Origin: Nitrospirota bacterium
GTDB taxonomy: Bacteria > Nitrospirota > Thermodesulfovibrionia > UBA6902
Assembly (NCBI GenBank): GCA_016234115.1
Contig: JACRHD010000019.1
Coordinates: 62,001 to 126,000, forward strand
Reading direction: 5' to 3'
DNA: 64,000 nucleotides
Position 1 is the first letter of the stretch, and each line of letters starts with the position of its first letter. The position numbers and the translations under genes are program-made. The notes below the pieces were generated by a model that saw only the letters and a list, made by a program, of their open reading frames with translations, did no database searches and had not been told where the DNA came from. Positions 27,109 through 35,094 of this stretch are shown here, one piece after another.

Positions 27109-29136
27109 ATGCAAAACTTATTCAGCCGGAAATCTCCACATCACTTATTGACAGTCACCTTCATACTGTCGGCATTGCCCATTCTGACAGTGGTGATGTT
27201 TCCCGCGCGGCTTAACGGTGTAATGGCCCCGGAGCCGTATGTCGTTTTCCATAACATTGCCGAGTTCTTCAGCATCATGGTTTCCCTGTCCATTTTCGGA
27301 GTCGGATGGTTCACTTACGAGCGGTCCGGCAACCGGCACGCGCTTTTTTTAAGTGCGGCCTTCCTTGCCATCGGCCTCATGGATTTCATGCACACCATGA
27401 GCAATGCCGCCATGCCCGCGTTTATAACTCCCAACTCCTCCAACAAGTCTACCCGGTTCTGGGTGGCAGCCAGGCTGTTTCAGGCGGCGGTGTTTCTTGC
27501 CGGCGCTTATATTTATCCGGAGAGACAAATTCGCTGGTTGTCGAGAAAGGTATTGATGACGTCGGCGCTTCTCATGCCCGGGATTGTCTTTACCGGGATT
27601 GTTTTTTTTCCTGAACTCGTGCCCGCCACTCACATACAGGGGACCGGCCTCACACCTTTCAAGAAAATTTCCGAGTATCTGGCAGTCGTCCTTCTGTGCA
27701 TATCGGCTGCTGCTTACTGGCGTCGCATGAGGAAGACCGGGGACAGGGTCATCATATACTACCTGGCGGCATTCATTATCTGTATCTTCAGCGAGATCGT
27801 CTTTGCGAGCTACACAAAGGTGTTTGACACCTATAATGTGCTTGGACATCTCTATAAGATAGCCGCTTTTTATATGATGTATAAAGGGATATTCATCGCA
27901 TCGGTCAGTGAGCCTTATATTAAACTCGTGGATATGACGGTTTCGAGGGATGAATTGAGCAGGGAGGTGGAGGAGCGCAGGCGGGCGGAGGAGGCGCTGC
28001 GTGAGAGCGAGCAGAGTTATCACTCGTTATTTGAAAATATGGTTGAAGGGTGCGCATATTGCAGGATGCTTTTTGACGACCGGGGACAGCCTGCGGATTT
28101 TGTCTATCTCGATGTCAACAGCGCATTTGGACGGTTGACCGGGCTGCAGAACGTGGTCGGTAAAAAAGTCACACAGGTAATTCCCGGGATCAAAGAATCA
28201 CATCCTGAGTTATTGGAGACTTACGGCAGGGTCGCGTTGACTGGCAGGCCGGAGAAATTCGAAATTGAATTCCTGCCCCTGAAAGTCTGGCTGTCCCTCT
28301 CGGTCTACAGCACGGAAAAGGGACATTTTGTGGCTGTGTTCGACAACATCACCGCACGAAAGGGAGCCGAAGAGAATATCGCTCAACTGAATCTGGAGCT
28401 GAATCAGAGGGTCGGGGAGCTTGAGCGTTCCAACCGCGAGCTGGAACAGTTTGCCCATATCACGTCTCATGACCTGAGGGAGCCTCTCCGTATGGTCTCA
28501 AGCTATATGCAGCTTATCGAGCGCCGGTATAAGGGCAAGCTCGATAAGGACGCCGACGAGTTCATCGATTTTGCGGTCAGGGGCTCCGAGCACATGCAGG
28601 CGCTGCTCAAAGACCTGCAAGTCTACTCGCGCGTTGGAAGGGACGAGGAGCCTTTTGTATCGACTAATTTAAATTTCGCACTCAAGAGGGCGCATGACAA
28701 CCTGCAGAGCGCAATCAAGGAAAGTCACGCCGATATCATGTATGAAAAGCTGCCGTCTGTTTATGCTCATGAGATCCAGATGGTGCAGGTGTTTCAGAAC
28801 CTTATGGCAAACGCTATCAAGTTTCGGGGCATGGAAAAGCCCTGCATCCGCATTTCCGCCGGACAGATGGGAGATGAATGGGTCATACAGGTCCGCGACA
28901 ACGGCATCGGCATCGCCCCGGAATATTTCGACAGGATATTCCTGATGTTCAAGCGTCTTCATACGCGCGACAAGTATCCGGGAACGGGCGCAGGGCTGGC
29001 GATCTGCAAAAAAATTGTGGAGCGCCACGGGGGGCGGATATGGGTAGAGTCGGAGAAAGGGAAAGGGGCGACGTTTTATTTTACGATTCCGGAGAAAAGA
29101 CAGGGGCAAGGGTCATGGGTCATGGGGCACGGGTAA
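27109..29136 (+). CDS. Membrane sensor histidine kinase (MASE3-PAS-HisKA-HATPase)
   Basis: The N-terminal 265 residues have about seven hydrophobic helices and match the MASE3-type membrane sensor (FMHTMSNAAMPAFITPNSSNKS). A PAS domain (about 300-415), a coiled-coil linker, HisKA with His near 451 (ITSHDLREPLRMVSSYMQLI) and a HATPase domain (NLMANAIKFRG, DNGIGIAPEYFDRIF, GTGAGLAICKKIVERHGG) follow. The last residues (KRQGQGSWVMGHG) and the stop are encoded by a GGGTCAT-type repeat arm. It is probably the partner of the Rcp1-like regulator upstream. Confidence 0.92.
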   Translation: MQNLFSRKSPHHLLTVTFILSALPILTVVMFPARLNGVMAPEPYVVFHNIAEFFSIMVSLSIFGVGWFTYERSGNRHALFLSAAFLAIGLMDFMHTMSNAAMPAFITPNSSNKSTRFWVAARLFQAAVFLAGAYIYPERQIRWLSRKVLMTSALLMPGIVFTGIVFFPELVPATHIQGTGLTPFKKISEYLAVVLLCISAAAYWRRMRKTGDRVIIYYLAAFIICIFSEIVFASYTKVFDTYNVLGHLYKIAAFYMMYKGIFIASVSEPYIKLVDMTVSRDELSREVEERRRAEEALRESEQSYHSLFENMVEGCAYCRMLFDDRGQPADFVYLDVNSAFGRLTGLQNVVGKKVTQVIPGIKESHPELLETYGRVALTGRPEKFEIEFLPLKVWLSLSVYSTEKGHFVAVFDNITARKGAEENIAQLNLELNQRVGELERSNRELEQFAHITSHDLREPLRMVSSYMQLIERRYKGKLDKDADEFIDFAVRGSEHMQALLKDLQVYSRVGRDEEPFVSTNLNFALKRAHDNLQSAIKESHADIMYEKLPSVYAHEIQMVQVFQNLMANAIKFRGMEKPCIRISAGQMGDEWVIQVRDNGIGIAPEYFDRIFLMFKRLHTRDKYPGTGAGLAICKKIVERHGGRIWVESEKGKGATFYFTIPEKRQGQGSWVMGHG

Positions 29137-29258
29137 CAAGCTCACCCTTCGACAGGCTCAGGGTGACAAACGTGTCATGGTGAGCCTGTCGAACCATGCG
29201 CCGTTGCCCTCTGCCCTTTTCCTAACCCTTGCCCCATGACCCCTGCCCCTTGACCCTG
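29101..29258. repeat. 7-bp-period inverted-arm repeat with a REP-like element in its loop
   Basis: The left arm (29101-29133; GGGTCAT, GGGGCAC words) lies within the kinase 3' end. The right arm (29204-29258; CCCTTGC, CCATGAC, CCCTTGACC words) is about 70 bases later. Between them (29139-29198) is a REP-type palindrome with CACCCTTCGACAGGCTCAGG and GGTGAGCCTGTCGAACCATG. Confidence 0.85.
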
Positions 29259-29277
29259 TTTTTATTACCCTTCCCAG

Positions 29278-29307
29278 TTGCCCTCATAAATTGCAATCAA
29301 GTATAAT
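29278..29307 (+). promoter_or_regulatory. Probable sigma-70 promoter
   Basis: TTGCCC at 29278-29283, an 18-base spacer, TATAAT at 29302-29307, upstream of the MEDS gene at 29357. Confidence 0.45.
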
Positions 29308-29356
29308 AAACTTTGTTCCATTCTTGTAAGCCATAGCATTTCAGGAGGAGCCTAAA

Positions 29357-29974
29357 ATGAAAACCTCATCGGAGAAGAGAAAATCAGGAATAGCCCTCAT
29401 CGGCGATATGCCGTGGGGCACGCATTTCTGCCAGTTCTACACGACAAAGAAGGACCTGCTTGACGTTCTGGTCCCATACTTCAGGGCAGGACTGGAGAAC
29501 AACGAGCTTTGCGTCTGGGTAACTTCGGAGTTTGTTACCGTAGAAGACGCCTTAAGGGCCATGAAGAAAGGCGTGCCGGGGTTTGAGCAATACCTGGCGA
29601 AGAATCAGATAGAGATATTTCCTTACACTGACTGGTACCTCAGGGGCGGAAAATTCAGCATGAAGAGGACGCTCAGGATGTGGATGCAAAAGCACAACGA
29701 GGCCCTCAAAAGGGGGTTTGAGGGCATGAGGGTCAGCGGCAACCCTTACTGGATAGACAACAAGAAGGACTGGAACGATTTCGCCGCCTACGAGGCGGAG
29801 ATAAATAACGTAATCGGCGGAACGAAGCTGTTGGTCCTCTGCACCTATTCTCTCAAAAAGTGCGGCGTGATGGAGATCGTGGACGTGGTGAAGAACCATG
29901 AGTTCGCCCTCGCAATTAACCGGGGCGCCTGGCAGATAGTCAACAACCCGGCGTTCGCGCACGCGCATTCATAA
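29357..29974 (+). CDS. MEDS-domain protein
   Basis: A 205-residue protein made almost entirely of a MEDS (methanogen/methylotroph DcmR sensory) domain. Motifs are GIALIGDMPWGTHFCQFYTTKKDLLDVL, LENNELCVWVTSEF (each in part) and a Cys-containing end SLKKCGVMEIVDVVKNHEFA. MEDS domains are thought to sense small molecules or redox state. It is a close paralogue of the N-terminal domain of the next gene's product but lacks the kinase. A clear AGGAGGAG Shine-Dalgarno precedes the start. Confidence 0.88.
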   Translation: MKTSSEKRKSGIALIGDMPWGTHFCQFYTTKKDLLDVLVPYFRAGLENNELCVWVTSEFVTVEDALRAMKKGVPGFEQYLAKNQIEIFPYTDWYLRGGKFSMKRTLRMWMQKHNEALKRGFEGMRVSGNPYWIDNKKDWNDFAAYEAEINNVIGGTKLLVLCTYSLKKCGVMEIVDVVKNHEFALAINRGAWQIVNNPAFAHAHS

Positions 29975-30049
29975 CCCCCCTGAATCCCCCCTTAACTTAA
30001 GGGGGGAGACCGAAATTCCCCCTCTTAAGGTAAGAGGGGGCAGGGGGAG
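29974..30049. repeat. Inverted repeat with CCCCCCTTAA / TTAAGGGGGG cores
   Basis: A perfect palindromic core CCCCCCTTAA-C-TTAAGGGGGG at 29986-30006, then a second imperfect hairpin (CCCCCTCTTAAGG / TAAGAGGGGG). It lies between two MEDS-domain genes. Confidence 0.8.
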
Positions 30050-30056
30050 TTAAACT

Positions 30057-32123
30057 ATGCACTCTATACATTCTGACATACGGAAATCCGGCATTCCCTT
30101 AATCGGGGACCTGCCGTGGGGCAGCCATATCTGCCAGTTCTACCAGACGAAGAAAGACATGCTTGACATACTGGTCCCTTACGTCAGGACCGGACTGGAA
30201 AACAACGAGTTCTGTTTATGGGTAGTTTCCAGTCCGCTTAAAGCTGAGGACGCGGAAAAGGCCCTGAAAAAGGCCGTGCCCGATTTTAAAAAATATGAAA
30301 AGAAAGGGCAGGTGGAGATAATTCCTTTCAGCGACTGTCACAACGTAAAGGGGCACGGGTCAGGGGGCACGGGTCAAGGGAACAGCCTTATAGTTTCAAT
30401 GCTCGACAGGGCCGTCTCAAAGGGCTTCGACGGTCTGAGGCTCGCCTGCCATGCCTTCCCGGAGGACGGCAAGGTCTTCACCTGTAACGGCATCGATACC
30501 ATAAGCAGATATAACGCGCTGGCGATCTTTGCGTATCCTCGAGACAAATTTGATGCGATAGCCCTCATGGAGGTCGTAAAGAACCACCGGTTTGCGCTGC
30601 TCCGGAATGCGGACAAATGGGAGGTCATCGAAAGCTCGGAAGCGCGGACGGTAAAAGACGCGCTGAAGAGGAGCGAGGAAAAGCTTCATTCCCTCTTCAG
30701 CAACATGTCTGAAGGGTTTGCGTATCACAGGATAATTTTAGATGATAAGGGGAAGCCGTGTGACTACGTCTTCCTCGAGGTCAACGAGGCCTTTGAGAAG
30801 CTTACCGGCCTTAAAGGGAAAAATATAATAGGCAAAAAGGTCACCGACGCCCTTCCGGGCATAGAGAAAGACCCAACAGACTGGATCGGTAAATACGGGA
30901 AGGTCGCGCTCACCGGAGAGCCCGCGCAATTCGAGAGCTACTCGGAGCCGCTCAAAAAATGGTTTTCAATCTCCGCCTTCAGTCCGCATAAAGGCTATTT
31001 CGCCGTGACGTTCAGCGACATCACGGAGCGTAAGCAGGCTGAACAGGAGATCATCCGCGTCAAAGAGGAATGGGAGCGGACCTTCGACAGCGTACCTGAT
31101 TTGATCGCAATTTTAGACAACCGGCACCGTATAGTCCGGGTCAACCAGGCCATGGCAAAGCAGTTGGGACTGGATGCCGACAAATGCGTCGGGCTGCCAT
31201 GCTACAAATATGTTCACGGACTGGACGCCCCCCCTGCCTTCTGCCCGCATTCACGCAGCATAAAGAACGGGTGCCAGCATATGGAAGAATTATTTGAAGA
31301 GCGTCTCGGGGGCCATTTCATCGTAAGCACGACCCCGATGTTCGACAAACAGGGCAGGATGACCGGTTCCGTTCATGTGGCCAGAAACATCACGGAGCGT
31401 AAGCAGGCCGAGGTAGAGCGTGAACGGCTCGTTGAAGAGCTCATGAGGTCCAACAGGGAGCTCGAACAGTTCGCCTATATTGCGTCCCATGACCTGCAGG
31501 AGCCGCTGCGTACCGTCTCAAACTATGTCCAGCTCATAAAGAAGCGCTATAAAGGCAACCTCGACAGCGACGCGGATGAATTTATTGATTACGTTGTCGG
31601 CGGCGCAGCGCATATGCAGACGCTCCTGAAGGACCTGCTTGCATACTCGCGCGTCGGCTCGGGGCAGACGTCTCTCGGGCTGACGGATTTGAATGCCGCA
31701 CTGGACAGGGCGACCGGAAATCTCGGGAAACTGATTGAAGATACCGGGACCGACATACAGCGTGAAGACCTTCCGACCGTTTATGCAGATGGAATTCAGA
31801 TTGTCCAGGTCTTACAGAATCTGATAGGCAATGCGATCAAATTTCGCGGCAGCGGGAGTCCCCTCATTCAGATAGGGTCGGAGCGAAAAGGAAATGAATG
31901 GGTAATACATGTCAGCGATAACGGCATAGGGATAGACCCGAAGTATTTCGACAGGATATTCCTGATCTTCAAGCGCCTTCATTCAAGGGGATCATACGAG
32001 GGCTCCGGAATCGGGCTTGCGATCTGTAAAAAGATAATTGAACGGCACGGAGGCCGCATATGGGTGGAGTCGGAGCCTGAAAAAGGGACGACGTTTTATT
32101 TTACGATACCGGATAAAAGATAG
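30057..32123 (+). CDS. MEDS-PAS-PAS-HisKA-HATPase sensor histidine kinase
   Basis: A soluble kinase of 688 aa. The MEDS domain spans about residues 8-200 (SGIPLIGDLPWGSHICQFYQ). PAS domains at about 225-325 and 340-455 follow; the second has a Cys-rich segment (CYKYVHG...CPHSR...GCQH). HisKA has its His near 476 (YIASHDLQEPLRTVSNYV), and HATPase motifs are intact (DNGIGIDPKYFDRIF, GSGIGLAICKKII). Within the MEDS domain an extra Gly-rich segment VKGHGSGGTGQGNS is encoded by a GGGGCAC/GGGTCAA 7-bp repeat (30348-30381) absent from the paralogous MEDS protein upstream. It pairs naturally with the Rcp1-like regulator downstream. Confidence 0.9.
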   Translation: MHSIHSDIRKSGIPLIGDLPWGSHICQFYQTKKDMLDILVPYVRTGLENNEFCLWVVSSPLKAEDAEKALKKAVPDFKKYEKKGQVEIIPFSDCHNVKGHGSGGTGQGNSLIVSMLDRAVSKGFDGLRLACHAFPEDGKVFTCNGIDTISRYNALAIFAYPRDKFDAIALMEVVKNHRFALLRNADKWEVIESSEARTVKDALKRSEEKLHSLFSNMSEGFAYHRIILDDKGKPCDYVFLEVNEAFEKLTGLKGKNIIGKKVTDALPGIEKDPTDWIGKYGKVALTGEPAQFESYSEPLKKWFSISAFSPHKGYFAVTFSDITERKQAEQEIIRVKEEWERTFDSVPDLIAILDNRHRIVRVNQAMAKQLGLDADKCVGLPCYKYVHGLDAPPAFCPHSRSIKNGCQHMEELFEERLGGHFIVSTTPMFDKQGRMTGSVHVARNITERKQAEVERERLVEELMRSNRELEQFAYIASHDLQEPLRTVSNYVQLIKKRYKGNLDSDADEFIDYVVGGAAHMQTLLKDLLAYSRVGSGQTSLGLTDLNAALDRATGNLGKLIEDTGTDIQREDLPTVYADGIQIVQVLQNLIGNAIKFRGSGSPLIQIGSERKGNEWVIHVSDNGIGIDPKYFDRIFLIFKRLHSRGSYEGSGIGLAICKKIIERHGGRIWVESEPEKGTTFYFTIPDKR
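30348..30381. repeat. In-frame GGGGCAC/GGGTCAA array inside the MEDS kinase gene
   Basis: AAGGGGCACGGGTCAGGGGG followed by CACGGGTCAAGGG forms a period-7/8 array of the intergenic type inside the coding region, and it keeps the reading frame. Confidence 0.85.
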
Positions 32124-32280
32124 GGGCCAAGGGGCAGGGGTCATGGGGCAAGGGTTGGGAGAAGTTGAAACTTAGTTTAAATGTATTACAAAAGGAACTG
32201 AATTAAATGAATCAGATTGTCAAAGGCAGGAAGCAGGGATGTGATTTTACCCTTGACCCTTGCCCCCTGACCCTTGACCC
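32123..32280. repeat. 7-bp-period inverted arms around a conserved spacer, copy 1
   Basis: The left arm (32123-32158) is GGGGCCA-AGGGGCA-GGGGTCA-TGGGGCA; the right arm (32250-32280) has TTGACCC-TTGCCCC-CTGACCC words. The roughly 90-base spacer (GAGAAGTTGAA, AACTGAATTAAAT, GGCAGGAAGCAGGGA) recurs in the spacer at 34922-35087. Confidence 0.8.
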
Positions 32281-32307
32281 TATCTTTTATAAAGGAGTGA
32301 ATGACAG

Positions 32308-32763
32308 ATGAACAACGTAACAGGAAATCCGATTGAAGTCCTTCTTGTGGAAGACAATCCGGCGGACGTGCGCCTGATGAGGGAGTCCCTCAAAGACTCC
32401 AAGGTCCGTAATTACCTGCATGTTGTAAATGACGGTGAAGAGGCAATGTCCTTTCTCCGCCGCGAAGGGAAATACTCGGGCGTTCCCAGGCCGGACCTTA
32501 TAATGCTCGACCTGAACCTCCCGAAGAAGGACGGCCGTGAGGTGCTGGAGGAGATAAAGAACGACCCGGAGCTGAAGCAAATCCCGGTCGTGATCGTAAC
32601 CACTTCGTCGGCTGATGAGGACATCGTCAAGAGCTATTGTCTCCATGCGAATTGCTATGTAACGAAGCCGGTCGATCTCGACCAGTTCATGAAAGTTGTG
32701 CATGCGATTGAAGATTTCTGGCTCACAATTGTGAAACTGCCGAAGAAGCATGATATGATGTAG
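32308..32763 (+). CDS. Rcp1-type response regulator, second copy
   Basis: A stand-alone receiver of 151 aa that is closely similar to the product at 26582. It has [15 protein letters not shown], phospho-Asp in [27 protein letters not shown] and [11 protein letters not shown] good AAAGGAG site lies at 32291. It is probably the cognate regulator of the MEDS kinase immediately upstream, as the 26582/27109 pair is for the membrane kinase in the opposite gene order. Confidence 0.9.
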   Translation: MNNVTGNPIEVLLVEDNPADVRLMRESLKDSKVRNYLHVVNDGEEAMSFLRREGKYSGVPRPDLIMLDLNLPKKDGREVLEEIKNDPELKQIPVVIVTTSSADEDIVKSYCLHANCYVTKPVDLDQFMKVVHAIEDFWLTIVKLPKKHDMM

Positions 32764-32771
32764 GTATATTT

Positions 32772-32858
32772 CAGGGTCCGGAAGCCAGGGTCCGGAGGCC
32801 AGGGTCCGGAGGCCAGGGTAAATTTCTCTGGACCCTTGACCCCGGCCCCCGGCCCCTT
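32772..32858. repeat. 7/14-bp-period inverted-arm repeat (GGGTCCG-GAGGCCA words)
   Basis: The left arm has three GGGTCCG-GAAGCCA/GAGGCCA double units (14 = 2 x 7); the right arm is CTGGACCCTTGACCCCGGCC. It lies between regulator and GGDEF-EAL genes. Confidence 0.85.
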
Positions 32859-32869
32859 TCTTTAATAAA

Positions 32870-34918
32870 ATGACCGCAAAAAAATTAAACATACTTCTGA
32901 TCGAGGACAACCCCGGAGACGTCAGGCTCATAATAGAAATGATGGGAAGGGCGGAAATAGAGTATTCGATCGAGCATGCCGGCACGCTTTCCGACGGTCT
33001 CGATAAGCTCAGAAGGAAGACGTTCGACGTTATCCTGCTGGATATGAATCTTCCGGACGGCAACGGTCTCGATTCCGTCCCGGAGATCAAGAAGGTGTCG
33101 CCGAAGATGCCGATAGTCATGCTCACCGGACTCGATGACGAAGAGACGGCCGTGTCCGCGCTCCAGCTTGGCGTCCAGGACTATCTGCTCAAAGACAGGA
33201 TAGACAGGACACTTCTTCTGCGCTCGCTGCGGTATTCCATGGAAAGGAAGCGGATCCTCGATGAGTTGGCCGAATCGGAAGAAAAATACAAGGGCCTTGT
33301 GGACAACGCCCTTGTAGGGGTCTTCAAAACAAATATTAAAGGCGAAATACTTTATATAAATGATGCGCTGGTAAGGATGCTGGAATATGGATCTCCCGGG
33401 GAATTAATAGCGGCAAGGGCACTTTCGATTTACAGGACCCCTGAGGACAGAAAAAATCTGGTCGATATCCTGAGAAAATCGGGGAAGATCGACAATTATG
33501 AATTTGAAGCCGTCACAAAGACCGGAAACACCAGGAGCCTCCTCCTGAGCGCTACCCTGAGCAGGGACATCATGTCGGGGATGATTATCGACATTACGGA
33601 GCGAAAGCAGATGGAAGAGACCATAAAGCGCCAGTCAAACCATGACGCCCTGACCGGTCTGCCCAACAGGGTGCTCTTCAGCGAGCATCTCGATCTGGCG
33701 CTGAGCCAGGCGGCCAGGGAACGGCATATGGTGGCTGTGCTTTATCTGGACCTCGATAATTTCAAGGAAATAAACGATTCCCTCGGGCACGCAGCCGGGG
33801 ACCAGATGCTGCAGGCCGTTTCCCGGCGGCTGAAGACCTGCCTGCGCGAAAGCGACACCATAGCCCGCATCGGGGGAGACGAGTACAACATCCTGCTGCC
33901 TGATGCGAATAATGAAAACGATATCGTCACGATAGCCGGCAAGTTGATTTCTGCCTTCCGGAAACCGTTTATGATCAACAGTCACTCGCTTCACACGTCC
34001 ACGAGCATCGGCATCAGTCTATATCCTCATGACGGCGGAGACGCGGAGACCCTGATGAAGAACGCCGACGCCGCGATGTATGACGCAAAGAAACAGGGAA
34101 GGAACAATTACCGGTTTTACAGTCCCGCCATGAATGCCCGGACGCTTGAACGGATGAAACTGGCAAACCGCCTGCGCGGGGCGATTGAGTCGGGAGAACT
34201 TGTGGTCCACTATCAGCCGCAGGTGACCCTTGATACCGGGCAGGTACACTGCGCCGAGGCGCTCGTCAGGTGGCGGCACCCGGAGAAGGGACTGCTTTAC
34301 CCCCTGCAGTTTATCCCCCTCGCTGAAGAAATGGGATTTATCACCCAAATAGATGAATGGGTGCTGCGCGCCGCCTGCGCCCAGAATAAGGCATGGCAGG
34401 AGGCCGGCTGCGCGTCCGCCTGCGTGATGGTAAATCTGTCGGCGCGCCATTTGCAGCAGCCCGAGTTGGCCGACATCGTGACCCGGATATTGCAGGAGAC
34501 CGGTCTCGAGCCCCGGTTTTTAGGGATTGAAATCTCCGAACGCACGATCATGCAGGAGATAGAGATGACCATCCCCTCTCTCGTCCGGCTGGCCGACACG
34601 GGCGTCAGGTTTTGCATAGACGACTTCGGGGTGGGGTACTCGGCCTTGAATTACCTGAAAAAACTCCCCGTCCGGGTGCTCAAGGTAGACAAATCATTTA
34701 TCAGCGGAATGACCTCGGACCCCGATTACAAGACGATAATTAATGCCGTGATCAATCTTGCGCACAGCCTGAATCTGAAAGTGGTCGCAGAAGGCGTTGA
34801 GAACGAGAGCCAGCTTGCATTCCTGCAGATGATAAGCTGCGACGAGGCGCAGGGATATCATTTCAGCAGACCTCTGCCGCCGGAAGAGTTTGCCCGGTAT
34901 CTGAAACCGGCATGTTAA
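32870..34918 (+). CDS. REC-PAS-GGDEF-EAL cyclic-di-GMP turnover protein
   Basis: An N-terminal receiver (LLIEDNPGDVRLI; phospho-Asp in VILLDMNLPDG) precedes a PAS domain (about 140-245), GGDEF and EAL. The diguanylate cyclase active site is GGDEY near residue 333, acceptable for activity. An inhibitory I-site RESD lies five residues upstream. The phosphodiesterase motif EALVRWRHP is near 463 with DDFGVGYSALNYLKKL and KVDKSFI intact. Both activities look catalytically competent (682 aa), so net direction cannot be predicted; control by the receiver is likely. Probably links the local kinases to c-di-GMP. Confidence 0.93.
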   Translation: MTAKKLNILLIEDNPGDVRLIIEMMGRAEIEYSIEHAGTLSDGLDKLRRKTFDVILLDMNLPDGNGLDSVPEIKKVSPKMPIVMLTGLDDEETAVSALQLGVQDYLLKDRIDRTLLLRSLRYSMERKRILDELAESEEKYKGLVDNALVGVFKTNIKGEILYINDALVRMLEYGSPGELIAARALSIYRTPEDRKNLVDILRKSGKIDNYEFEAVTKTGNTRSLLLSATLSRDIMSGMIIDITERKQMEETIKRQSNHDALTGLPNRVLFSEHLDLALSQAARERHMVAVLYLDLDNFKEINDSLGHAAGDQMLQAVSRRLKTCLRESDTIARIGGDEYNILLPDANNENDIVTIAGKLISAFRKPFMINSHSLHTSTSIGISLYPHDGGDAETLMKNADAAMYDAKKQGRNNYRFYSPAMNARTLERMKLANRLRGAIESGELVVHYQPQVTLDTGQVHCAEALVRWRHPEKGLLYPLQFIPLAEEMGFITQIDEWVLRAACAQNKAWQEAGCASACVMVNLSARHLQQPELADIVTRILQETGLEPRFLGIEISERTIMQEIEMTIPSLVRLADTGVRFCIDDFGVGYSALNYLKKLPVRVLKVDKSFISGMTSDPDYKTIINAVINLAHSLNLKVVAEGVENESQLAFLQMISCDEAQGYHFSRPLPPEEFARYLKPAC

Positions 34919-34921
34919 ATA

Positions 34922-35087
34922 CAGGGGCAAGGGGCAGGGGTCATGGGGCAAGGGTTTGGGAGAAGTTGAACTAAGTTGATTTTTGCAAAAAAACTAAATT
35001 AAATAGATGTGCCTGAATATGATGAATATTGGAGTGTCAGAGGCATGAAGCAGGGAGGTGATTTTATCCTTGACCCTTGCCCCTGTC
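34922..35087. repeat. 7-bp-period inverted arms around a conserved spacer, copy 2
   Basis: Arms of GGGGCAA-GGGGCAG-GGGTCAT and CCTTGACCCTTGCCCCTG flank a spacer similar to that at 32159-32249 (AGAAGTTGAACTAAG, AAACTAAATTAAAT, GAAGCAGGGAGGTGATTTTA). The whole intergenic module appears duplicated. Confidence 0.8.
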
Positions 35088-35094
35088 TTTTAAG

